Assembly: GCA_948567375.1 (NCBI GenBank)
Contig: OX419761.1
Span: 44,332,501 to 44,396,500, forward strand
Direction: 5' to 3'
DNA from: Lunularia cruciata
Taxonomy: Eukaryota > Streptophyta > Marchantiopsida > Lunulariales > Lunulariaceae
Length of the DNA: 64,000 nucleotides
The notes beneath the pieces are model-generated. The model made no database searches. It was not told the origin of the DNA and was given only the letters and a program-made list of their open reading frames with translations. The position numbers and the translations under genes were made by a program. This document shows positions 32,557 through 53,039 of the stretch, piece by piece. Numbering within the stretch: the stretch's first letter is position 1; every line of letters begins with the position of its first letter.

Positions 32557-33220
32557 TTACCAACGATTCATTTCATTAACCTTTATGGAACGGTAAGGTG
32601 TATGTGGAGCTTCCTCTACTGAACGTGAGTAGGGTACCATCTTGATTCTCATCTCCAGAGGAATGGAAGTCTTTGAAACTACCATAGGCATACAGCTACT
32701 GCAATTACTAAAGAACTTGTGAACATGTGCAAACAACTGCGCTTGCTGATATGCAAGCGAATAGAGAATAGAGAAATTTCCCGCTAGAGACTGTAATAGA
32801 AACTTCGTAACATCACTCTCATCATCAGCACGTCGTTGTTGATATTCATCGGGTACTACTGTCATTACACATCCTGCGGCATGAAAGTCCGTATGGCAGG
32901 CACCGTACAACTTCTCATGAATCTCCCGGATTTTACCCACATTTCTATGCAGAGACCTGATGTTGGCGCTTGTCACCTTACCCTACACACCTACTTCGTT
33001 GCACTGTTACAGTACAGCTTGCAAACTTTCATTCATACATTCCATAGACTTATTGGTTGATCTTCCTTGCACTTCCTTCCCCACTTCTGCAAATTCTCTG
33101 CGTCGCTTCCCCCTTTCGTATGTTTTCTTAACAGCCCTGCCGCCTTCCATGCCTTCAGTCACTTCTTACTATACATGCTTTTTGATCTGGAGAAAGGGTG
33201 TAGAGAGAAACGTGTGACTC
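32557..33220 (-). pseudogene. possible decayed coding sequence, unidentified
   Basis: One minus-strand frame reads hydrophilic, protein-like sequence from about 33215 (KKTYERGKRRREFAEVGKEV) through two stops near 33010 and 32985 to NIRSLHRNVGKIREIHEKLY and PDEYQQRRADDESDVTKFLL, ending at 32557. The length of the frame and its composition suggest former coding sequence. I recognise no family. It could equally be a fortunate open frame. Confidence 0.3.
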
Positions 33221-33229
33221 TGATTAGCT

Positions 33230-34599
33230 GGCACTTTAGAAGCTTGACCCATCTTCTCTCACCCACAGAAAGGAGAAGAACAATACATTACACAAATCAA
33301 TTGGTTTTCCTACCAAAGAAGTTGCTGCTCGGATTTGAATTTTGAGAACGACGTGAGCTCACGTTTTCAGCCCGTGACAGGGTTAACTTATCTATCCTTG
33401 GACTGCAGCATAATAATGTGGCAGAATCAGTAGATTCTCAAATTGTAGTGAGTAATTGCTCAAGCTCCCCAACAAGCTCCCCTCCCTTATGTAGCTTTCT
33501 TCATATGTTGCAACCTAGTCGAGGAATTGCTGGAGGCATGTGCTGAAGTTTCAAACAAGTTTTTATCTCTGGATGGTACAGAAATTTCATTAGGACTGCA
33601 CAAGAGCGATAAAGTCGAATGTATTGAGCAGAACAGGGCCTTGGCTTGTCAGGTTCGTGAATCGGCTTGCGAAGTTAAATTGTAGTGTCTTCAAATGCCG
33701 ATGCATGGAGAAGTTGCTGTTGGTGCCAAGCAGCGTTTGTGACAAGGAGCTGACAGCTACTTCCATCTTCATCTCCTTTCCACCTCGAGAGGTGAATCAA
33801 GGTTTAAAAGTCTAACGCACGTCATAAAATCCTTGATTGATTATTATATTTACTCTAGCCGTGTCTCAACTGTCAAACTGTCAGCTGGTACCGATACCAA
33901 CCGCGAGCCATGAGGTAACGAGCGAGTCTGATCCAGGAAGATTACGTATAAACGCAAAGCAAATGTAGAGCAAAATAACATGGCACAGGAATGCAATACA
34001 AAGCAGGCAAGCGAATGCAATACTGTTTAAGGACTACGACGGAGAGCAGGTTGTACATAGGACAATGCAATCCAATGTCGATTGTCGATTGTCGAATGTC
34101 CAATGTCGAATGAGATTGAAAGCACTGAGACGCAGCAATGCAGGTAAAGTAAATAATATGCAATACAATCCCAACCTATTAAACAATCCAACAAAAGGAA
34201 CTTACAATGCGATCAAATGCAGCATATAATGCAGACGCAGCAACGAATAGGAAACATATGAAGTAGAAAATCCAGTTGATTATAGTTGCAGTAGAGATAA
34301 CCAAAATCCAGTAAAGTCTTTCAGCAAACCTGTTGAAAAGTCTTCTGGACGAAATCCGAACAAAGACGATGAGAACCTTAGAGAAGAGCAAGCTTTCATC
34401 GTGGTAGTCAAAAAATCGGCAGATACAGTATGTTGGGTATGGAGTGATTAGGATGTCTGGCAGCCGGAAATGATCTCGCTGATTCCCAGAGAGCTATAGC
34501 TCCAGAAAAATTTACATTTACAGTCTAAAGAGTAAAATTGCTGAGTTTCACTATACCAGATTTTTAAGAACGGAACGAGCTTTCCTAGTATATTTACAG
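33230..34599. other. intergenic DNA between convergent genes
   Basis: No gene is seen. Positions 33950-34260 are rich in AATGCAATAC-like words and include a short tandem array (see 34073-34112). Confidence 0.45.
34073..34112. repeat. short 7-bp tandem array
   Basis: About five imperfect units of (A)ATGTCGA / ATTGTCG lie in a row, embedded in wider AATGCA-rich sequence. Confidence 0.75.
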
Positions 34600-37044
34600 C
34601 TATCGACCAACAATGTCTTCGAATCCGCGGATAAATGTGCTCCTCCGATATGAAACTCCGTTCAAATCTTCTACAACCCACTTAAGCTCGACCATATCAG
34701 CAACTGTGAAGTGAATCCCTCCACTTGCAACAATCCGTTGGGTGTCACCTTCGTGAAGCGTTCCTGTGGCAAGTTTTTTGAACCAAGTCTTTACACCAGT
34801 TTGCTTTCGAATATCTTCTTTCAAAGCTTTGATCGCTCTTTGAGTTTCAAATCTTGTGCTTTCAGATATTGAGTTTGAGTTATCTTGGTGGGAGGATCTG
34901 GCTAGAAGAGGTGGTGCCTGAGATGAGACCTGACTGTAGTCCATGAATCTGGCTCCTTTTACTTTGCACACGAAAAAGCCGAGGTCACCAACTTGTTTCT
35001 GCATTGCTTCACCATCTTGATTTTCTCCAACTACCTGCATTGCATACCACCAATCTCTGCAGGAATCAGACCAACGAAATATGGTGGCTTAATTACAAAA
35101 CCATAAAAAGCACCACTGCTTACATCAACTTTTGTAATTCCTGTCATAGGACAACCTCATCTTGTACTCTCTCTCAATTTTCAAGAATCATGGAAGAAGT
35201 CTTCGAGGGATCATGTATTACGAGCCATTACGCTAAGCCTAACAGGCTCAAGTGTTTAAAATTGATATGAAAGAATAATTTTGTTGACTCGGAACAAGCT
35301 TGCTTGTTTCCCGGCTCAGAATAAACCCCTTCACTTCTCTGCTCGACTCAGTAACGGCAGGTGAGCACCTGCAGATTACCTAAGCTACATTGCAAGCTAT
35401 CCCACCAGAGCAAGATGCAAGGAGAGTGAGTCACCAGTAAGATCTGCTTTCCAGGATATCCCCAGCTGCTGCATATGCTCCTCAAAATCTCCGCACTGCA
35501 GAGGTGATGGTGCAATAGATGAGAGAGGATTTCGGTGTGTTTATAGATTCATGGAGATCTTGTGGGACACTTTCAAGGCAGCACAGATTAGAAATCTCAA
35601 TTTCTAGGGAAGGATCACAGTACGCATATCACAATATAAGATCAAAAGAGAAAAAGGCGACCACGTAGAACACATGAAGGATGGGAAGACCCCATCAAGC
35701 CGTACAAGGGAGAGACAAAAGAGGTGTGTGTAACCATCAAAAGTAGTGTGTGAAAAGAGAGAGTAATGGACCTCAATTCCTGCTTGACGGGGGGAGGCTC
35801 ACCATCATCGACCAGAAGGCGACTTACATGCTGGAAACGGTAGTTCCCAATTTGATCAAGAAGACTATTCAGATCATCCTCTTGGCCGCGGGCTAACAAA
35901 CCTTGTGATAGTCCTCGTGCCTGTGCAACAAAAGTACAATGTCAAAGACACAAAAATTGAATTGCTATCTTCTTGTGCGATCTCAGAGAATTTTGCTGTC
36001 GAGTGGCTTGGAGGTTCAGAGAACAGAATCTCACATATCGTATACTCTATGGAGAAAAGATTTAGGGAGCACATTTACACCCGCAATTGTTGTCAAAATT
36101 TCAGCTAGTATTTCATATAGGTGCACTCAAGTGCAAGAGCAATGCTATCTTTTCGAGTCTAAGTAGGAGCGAACCTCAAAATATCGTAGCAAAGAGGGCA
36201 AACCGGGCATAATTTTCCACCCCTTAGAAGATCCAGTGGATCTAATTTGTGGGTTGGCTGTGATGCCAATTTCTCTTGCTTCACGATTAGCGTCAGCCAA
36301 AATCCTCTTCCTCCGTATCCTCGCAGCGTACTTATCCCTGATTCCCTCAGCTTTTTGTGGAGTTTCGATATCAAGATTCTTCACCGAAGCTTTTACTCCC
36401 AGTCCAGGCTTGGCTCCACCAGCCGCAGCGACCCTAGAAGCAAGCCCAGGAACTACCCCCAATCCCAGCCTTTCCATAACCTGGGATGCCGCCACAGTTG
36501 GCACCTCCTTTGGCTTCTCCTTCTCCTTGCTAATGTCCAGGTCTACCAGTGATGTCCAATCTCGTGCACTAATAGCTGCACCCAAAAACATTTACAAGAA
36601 ATTGAAGAAAATTAAAGGCAATTTGTAAGCTACTTGAATATCTAACGAACTTCTTTTATCACACTTTTATTTAGGCTTACCTCTTTCTTCTGCATGTGCA
36701 ATCTCTGGCGAATTTTGAGTTGAAGAATTCGAAGATAAGCTTTTCTGACGTGATTGAATGAGAGAATTCATATCAAATATGATCCCCCGGACCAAGAATC
36801 CAGTTGTGGAAACACTTTGGTGATAATAGGTGTCCTTCACATTGGTCTGTCTCCATGCCGGCCTGGTGGCTCCTAATCTCTCGGCTCTCAATTCAGGAGG
36901 TGGTGGGGCTCCGATCAGGTCAGAAAGAAGTGCACGGAACACTAATCCCACACCGGCCCCTGAAATTGCAGACCAATCCACCTGGTCTGCAAAGTTCAAG
37001 CTCCCTGCAGGCAACCCTAAACGACGGATCAAGGAACCCGCCAT
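34600..37044 (-). CDS. unidentified four-exon gene, 456 aa
   Basis: On the minus strand the exons are 37044-36681, 36575-36175, 35920-35772 and 35056-34600. Acceptors (TGCAG, CACAG, CTGCAG) are normal. The donors are GTAAGC, GTTCGC and GTCCAT; the last two are weak, but phase is kept across all three junctions, giving one 456-residue frame. Exon 1 encodes MAGSLIRRLGLPAG and an Ala/Gly/Pro-rich region. Exon 2 has a strongly basic helix (RDKYAARIRRKRILADANRE). Exon 3 has DDLNSLLDQIGNYRFQHVS and DDGEPPPVKQE. Exon 4 has DWWYAMQVVGENQDG, an ETQRAIKALKEDIRKQTGV helix and FTVADMVELKWVVEDLNGV. I recognise no domain and no clear targeting peptide. It is convergent with the cyclin and divergent from the GH2 gene. 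Confidence 0.68.
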
Positions 37045-39018
37045 TGAATTCTCATTACAATGCCGATCTCACTTCCGCACCACTAAAATTTGCAATTTCT
37101 GGACAACTCACAAGCTAATACCCTAAGAAATACCTCTAGCAGTATGGATATCTCCTCCACCTGCTGATTCCTTTTCAATCACTTTTTTGTGTTGCAGATG
37201 TTTGGGCTTCTGTCGTGACGTGGAAGCACAGGAAGGTTACACCTAGCGGGAAGATTGAGAGTACTGGACATCCTGAGTGCAGCCAGGTTCTTCACTCCCA
37301 CGAAAGCAGAAATGAAGAGATCCCGACGACGAAAAGTGGCAACCCAACATCCGCTATAAGGCTGTTTTTAAGCTTCCACGTCCAAGTTGGCTTACGAAGA
37401 GGTCATGTGGCTGCGTTTCTGCTGATCTCTTTTGCCAGATCCTTTCTGTATGTGACAACGATTGTTCCTCTCAGAAGTATTAATGCAACTAAATCACGAC
37501 CTTCTTTCAGCAGTCGCTGTTTCGATTTGAAGAATGGACAGATCCACCGCCTGTTATGCAAATGTCCTTATCTGTTGGTGTCCGATCTTGCTTAAGCTCT
37601 AGTAATTGTTAGCTTGGCAATTTTTTGATTATTCTCAACATAACAAGAAAACGCATAACCTCGTACTAATTTTACCTGGCCTAGAAGCGCGAATTAGACA
37701 AGATTGAACACTCAAATGGTGATAGCGGTAGAAGTTTGTTTCTGGGTCGTTCTCGTGGGTATGGCCTTCTACGCCAGCCAAATTTAAGAACGATTAGCTG
37801 TGATCTGTCATCATGTGTAGGGTTCGTAAATGAATAAGCACCCGAAATGATCGAGATTTGTTTATTGGACTCAACTTGCAAGTTTCAGATCTTTCTGTGC
37901 TGTGGTAATTGACCTCGAGAAGTGGAATGAAAGCAAGAAGTTCCCGGCCTAAACTGTACTAACTGATTGTCAAGGCAGCATCACATGTCCTTTGATCAAG
38001 AGCATGTGGTTAACAAATAAAAATTAAGACATGCTTAACTGAATCACCGCTTCTCCTGAATTCTACAACTGAAGACTAGTTTGCAGACACCGGACATGAC
38101 ACAGAGAGCGTTTACGGAAGTTGTGAGGCTTTTTACCTACGCAACTAAAGAACTTACACATTCGAACTATTCTGTATACTTCAGGCTCTCCGGCCTTTTG
38201 CCTCTAAGTAACCAATCAATCTAGGTTAAGCACGAAACGTCCAACAATCCACACCACAATCTTGATTGAACAAACGACCAAATGCTATTCGACAGAGAGC
38301 AGACACGGGGCCTAGATCTCTTTTCATTTCATTCCCTCTCCAACCATTCCCGGAGGTTTTTGATCACATAGTCTCCCCAAACCTCCTGGACTTTATGGTT
38401 ACGTGCGCTCACCCATAAAACTTCTTATAGCTTACGCGGAGGTAAGGGATCTTATCCCTTACCTTACCTCCTGCTTCACAACTGGAGCATGCGCTGTCTA
38501 TACCACGCGTCAAACTCTCCTTATGATAAGAAATATACCAGTTTATTTTCTGGCTATTGGCTGAATGCATAATTTGGAAGATGTGAGAATGTTATCAAGC
38601 CCTGACAGTTTAAAAAATCAGAAGGTCACTGGCTAATCCTCTAGTTGATTCAATGCCCGTGAGTCACAAGATTGCCGGACAAACGTCGATAGTGATATTC
38701 AAGTAGACCTCACTACCACAGAAGTAGCTGATTAGAACTTGTTTAACCAGAGGTTTTCGATTGTGGAGTATATTTGGTGCAGAGAGTACAGGGAGGGACT
38801 AAACAGATTCCAGTGTGGAAATTCACCTGTGGGATGAAGCTAGTGTAGCGAATGGAGGACAACCCATATTGTAGAAACCTTGGCGATTGGAACTTCACAG
38901 CACCAGGGAATCAGATTCACTAGTGGGTTTATACAATTCCAATAATTTTGTCCAATTTCGTCTGTAGTTGGCGATATTCTGAAGTGGGTTGTCTACAGTA
39001 CTTTGAGTTTACATTTGT
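37045..39018. other. intergenic region between divergent genes (possible shared promoter region)
   Basis: It separates the start codon of the minus-strand gene (37044) from that of the GH2 gene (39019). An open frame at 37215-37595 (+) has no family character. A perfect short hairpin lies at 38440-38464. No clear TATA position can be assigned. Confidence 0.5.
38440..38464. repeat. perfect 11-bp inverted repeat
   Basis: Arms AGGTAAGGGAT (38440-38450) and ATCCCTTACCT (38454-38464) are separated by CTT, with partial extension by a nearby TACCTCC. It could form a cruciform or RNA hairpin. No function is inferred. Confidence 0.8.
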
Positions 39019-48175
<9,157 letters not shown>

Positions 48176-50361
48176 AATGTTGTACATACTACAACAGAGT
48201 GCGAGGACTTACACTACCATGTGTAGTGTACATAAGTACTTGTAATAAGAGAAGTAGCCGGAGCGTAATACCTCAGAAGACTGAGATGCAGCACTAATCG
48301 ATGATAAATACTACAGAATTTTATATGATTCTGTGTCTACTGGCCTGGCCAGCTACGAAAGTTACGATTTATTCGTTTCTTCGAACTCGACTAATAATAA
48401 ATCTCTTTTCCCTTTACACCAATATTCCTTTCACCATGTCTTTGCATTGACCTGAAAGACATCGTTGAAAAGGAACCGCCGCATCCACATGAATGTTGCA
48501 GACTTTCCTTTATGGTGAACAACCTATTGTAAGCTACTATCTGCATGAATGTTATGGAACGAGAGTGTGGTGGGGATACCTATTCACCTGAAACCGTGCC
48601 AAGGCATCTCGAACTTACTTCAACTTCTTCGGCACCACAATCGTCAAAGGACAGATCATCGAGCTCGTAGACAGGAGCTGTTGTTGCATAGTTTAAGTCT
48701 CTGACTGTAAATGTCAACAGCAACATCCAAAATACAATCGTGTCAGGATCTACACCGTATCCATGTCTCAGCCTGGTCCTTCGATCTGTCCTTGAGAACA
48801 GCTTTCGATTGGTTAATATAATTTACTTTTGATAATACTCAAGTGTCGTCTAACGCAGGCAAGTCAACCCAAACAAATTTCGATACTTTTGAAACCGAAT
48901 ATGCAGAAATTTCAGTCAAGATCCACAGCGTGTTCATATCAGATGCTTTACTTTGATCAAACTCTGGAGAGCATTTTCGAGAGGCTATTGGCATCAAACT
49001 TAAAGCTAATGATGTCGCAGAGTTCAACTCTCCCAACGGAGGTTACCCAATACAACACTCCATAACGCGCTTGGATATAGAGTCGGAAACTATCTGGCAT
49101 CGATTATCGACGCGTAAACGATACCGAGTTCATTTTAGATCATACTTGAATGAAATGTCCGCTCTAAATTCTCAAAACCAAGTCGAAAACCAAAGGAGAC
49201 AAATCCTGGTCGGCCTTGTTCAACGGTCAACTTAAGATATGAGTTCTCAGTGGATTCTGAGGAGAAAAACAAGTTGCTGATGCCTTGCGGAATGCAAATA
49301 TGTCACGTACGAACACCATATTCAACATGCGATTCGTTAAATGCTCCTATAAAGATAAAGTTTGCTATAAAGAGGATCCGGGCAAAATTTAAGTTTACTG
49401 AATTAAACCGCTTTGTGGCAAAGACACCCTACGGGACATGGACAAAATCTCACCTAACAAAATTCAACTCTTTCAACTCAGTCAACTTTGACACTACTTC
49501 ATCGTTGAAATCCGGAACCCGAAGACATCATCCTGTACATACCAACTTATCTGTTGTGTATAGTGTCAACACTGTGTTGCACGAGACCATCGAAGCTCAT
49601 GTCAAAAAGACTACAATTCACAACATTCGCAAATATAGCAAAAATCCGTTTAGACAAGCTAAGTCAAACCAAATAAAACATATCATATGTTTGATGATTC
49701 CAAATATCTATTTGGCCTTTGAACCGACAGCAGCGTCCATATTAAGCCTCAGTTTCCTCGACCTGTTCGTGACTTTTGAGAGCTGGACATTTAGACATAA
49801 CCACGACATGTAATACAGTTGCAGCGTTTAAGCGGTCCAAACACGGTCAACGTCAATGATAGCCCTGGTACAGTCCTGTATTCTTCTCCTAACTAAGAGA
49901 ACTGTTTGTGAATCCTGTTGTGAACAGGTCGAATCTCATCTGCGTTTGCAATGCTTATTTGGCCAGACTGTTCGTGTACGTCCCAATGCAACATAGCGTG
50001 GAGCGTTCATAGCTCCGCGCCATTGACGACCGTCATCCTTCTTTTATTGCTATTTCGACAACAGCGACTTCATGTGATAAGGAACACTTGTCCTGACAGA
50101 CCAAACACAGTACCCAAATTCACTGTCGTGTACTGTCAAAAGCATGACCAAAAGCCTCAAAGGTGCGTCCGTAGCTATGCATCTTTGACAAGGAAGACCG
50201 CACGGTACCTCTCATGTCATATACGCGTTTGCATGCAATTCTAATCTCATGTTCGTTATGCAGCTGTCGACAACAACAACGCACCTACCACATGAAACTT
50301 TAGATCTCTAGTGTTTCATGACCTCTTTCCCACCTGGTTGGCTAAAGGTTTCTAGGCAGTC
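48176..50361. other. GH2 3' flank and intergenic DNA
   Basis: AATAAA-like signals occur around 48245 and 48394. A 187-codon plus frame (49250-49813) has no recognisable domain and unusual composition (many Lys, Thr and Asn), and is probably chance. Repeated TCAAC/GTCAA words hint at an old degraded repeat, but no borders can be given. Confidence 0.4.
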
Positions 50362-50387
50362 CTCTTTCTCTTTCTCTTTCTCTTTCC
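50362..50387. repeat. (CTTTCT)n microsatellite
   Basis: About four uninterrupted TTTCTC hexamers form a polypyrimidine tract. Confidence 0.85.
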
Positions 50388-50971
50388 TTCAGCAATTAAA
50401 AGCTGTAAACCCCCAATGATATAAAGGTGCAGCTACCCCTTTTATTGCAGCAGTGAAAGAATGGAATTTTCGGAAAAGCTGATAGCTACTGAACTGAGGG
50501 TTCTTGGTGAAGAGCATCAAAGCACCCGGAGAGAATCCTTGGTCTGATTGTTCTTACGCACCACTAGGCACCCGGCCGATAGATGCTCGGTTATAGGTTG
50601 CATAAGTACAATAGATCGGTTCTAGGTAGGATTTGCTAAGGCCGCAAGTAGGATGAAAGTCCAAGTATCGTGAGCTGGGGGAGAAATTACCAAGCAGTAT
50701 TGGAGATCATATTGAGATTATGAACACGAGAAAATCTTGTGATCAAAATCTAGAAGGGCTCGCCTACTTTGATGTGTCAGACAACCTGATTTCTACAAAT
50801 CCAGCAATGTGGAAGCATTGAAATCCTGTGCAGATTCTATGCATGCTCTTCTTGCTAAGGTCTGCACACTCGCTAATGCAAAAATATGTTTATCATCATC
50901 ACTGTAATGATCAAATGAGAGCTTCCATACAATGCGAAGCTAAACTTTTGCGAAAATCTACATCATCCTCG

Positions 50972-51367
50972 CTAATTTCATGTTTAATTGGAGGGACCCG
51001 GTCCCGAGACACCCCCTTTCATTCATTAGTAAGTTATTTTACGATTTATTAGAGTGTTTTGTTTTCAAATTTTATAAAAAAGTTGTGGGAATAATTCTAC
51101 TTTCGTACAGGTTAATAGGATAAGTTTCGGCCAAAATCATCAGCTCTGGAGATGAACAAGAACAAGATCGTAAAATGAATTTCGATTCTTTCTGAAAAAT
51201 TAGAAGAAATCAATCAATAGAGAAACTTGACCACCTACTATAATGAAATTAGTACTCAAAGATGTTATAATCACCTTGTTAAACACTTACTTAACATTTT
51301 ATGCAATCAGAATATATGAAATGGAATGTCTCCCGACCGGGTCCCCTCCAATTAAACATGAAAGTAG
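50972..51367. mobile_element. MITE-like foldback element with about 40-bp terminal inverted repeats
   Basis: The left arm (50972-51011) contains TTTCATGTTTAATTGGAGG then GACCCGGTC. The right arm (51327-51367) is its reverse complement with one G inserted and a few mismatches. The interior of about 315 bp is AT-rich with no coding frame. A non-autonomous DNA transposon is the natural reading. No clear target-site duplication is visible at the arm ends, so the true borders or family are not established. Confidence 0.65.
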
Positions 51368-53039
51368 CTTTGTCACGTGTAAACCTTCTCTTCGCTCTCG
51401 ATGCCGGCGAGGAAATATCTGGATCTTTGTATATGACATCGACGAGCTCACAATAGTCACTTTAGAGTGGTGTATGTTCTGAACAAAGATATTTGTGCTT
51501 CATAATTTTCTTCACGATCCCCTACTCTATCAAGCGCTTGACTTCTAGCGCTCGAGTACTGCGAGTAGTTACAACAACCCCTCCTTCACATTAACTGTGC
51601 TAACATGTCTACTCGGTCAGAAAGATGAATGGAAAGAAATGTTGGTGTTCTAAAAATTAACTGTCAGAGATAGACTTAACCGGGCCCCATATTTGAGCCT
51701 TCGACTTGGCCGGCCCCAAGACTTAACTGAGCCCCTCCTCAAGTCTTGACAGGGCACGTCAGTCCTATGTGGCGATGAAGAGCACGAGAATATTGGTTGC
51801 CAGCATGAGCTCTCTCCTACAACTATAACTGCTAACTCATGGAAGTCACATCAGAGCACGTGGGAATTTCCTGTCAATTGAATATTATTTTTCCATCCAC
51901 GGCCATTTCCTGCATCAATGGCTGACTCATTACCAGTAACTATTGTTCACTGACATAATCACATGAGAAGGAATCATTCATCGCTCGTCTTTACGCGGCT
52001 TCAACGTATACGACATAATTAGGGGGTTTCACTACTGTGTTCCACTAGGTGATTAAGAGCAAGAGTTGACTCGTAAATGATTATGTGGGGTATAGGTGGT
52101 TAATAATAATATTAATACGTGACAGTTTTATCTCATGACTACTTTTTCACGGTACTTCCCGGAATCTTGGATGCGAATAAATAGCGACAAACTCAATGTT
52201 TTACGATAATTATGGAGATCTCATAATCGTATGATTAATCTCCTGAGATTATCCATAACATTTTTCTACAGTACTCATAAGAAAGTTAGGGGACTAGAGT
52301 CACATAAGAAATACTCTCCTGAAAGAACCGCCTTCATGGTGATCAAATTTGCTGCTTCAGTGAAATGTGTACCATCCCATACAACATGGTCGGAGACATT
52401 GGCACAAGCTCCTACGGTGATAGGTATAAGCGTCCAGTATCTTACTCATGGCGCACGTGAACGTGGGATCATTGTTGTACTCCCCCCTCATTCTCGAGTT
52501 CCGTATGTAGATCCTGCACAGTTCAAGAGAGACATGGTGTAAGCATAACTTGCTCTCTGTTTCAAGAATTGCAGACACCTAGAAATACTAGAGAATTCTG
52601 TCCATAATATATGTCCTCTTAAGAACTAAAAGCGTCCTAGAACCGTATGTTACCGACTATGACTATAAAATTAAACTACTAGGATTGACATCAAGAAAGA
52701 AGAATTGGGGGCAGTAGCCCCCAATTCAAAATTTCAATCTCAAAAGTATCCCATACCCATAAAACCGCCTTTTGAGATTGAGAATGCCGAGTGAGAGTGT
52801 TGATATGGGATCAACCTCGATTTAGAGTTTACTACTACAATCCGTTCATAATCAAATTTGATAAGAGAAAGAACAAAACCAGAGGTTAGCAAGGTGAATG
52901 GAATTCTCAATGCAAGGAGTAGAAACCTGATAACCAAAAGGTACAAGTTGTCAGCCGGTGCACTAAACAATAAGCTGACACACTAGTCGAAACAACAATG
53001 GCAACTTTGACCTTGACCTTCACAAAACCAACTAGCACA
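51368..53039. other. intergenic DNA
   Basis: No gene is seen. It contains a GGCCCC-rich patch near 51680-51740 and a perfect hairpin at 52702-52727. The last part may include the undetected 5' end of the following gypsy remnant. Confidence 0.4.
52702..52727. repeat. perfect 11-bp hairpin
   Basis: Arms GAATTGGGGGC and GCCCCCAATTC are separated by AGTA. A second, weaker inverted pair follows (AATCTCAAAA near 52736 and TTTTGAGATT near 52772). The region might be the edge of a small inverted-repeat element. Confidence 0.75.

Noticed and set aside
49250-49813. 187-codon plus-strand ORF downstream of the GH2 gene
   Set aside because: No domain, biased composition and no splice or promoter context; treated as a chance frame in degraded repeat-like DNA.
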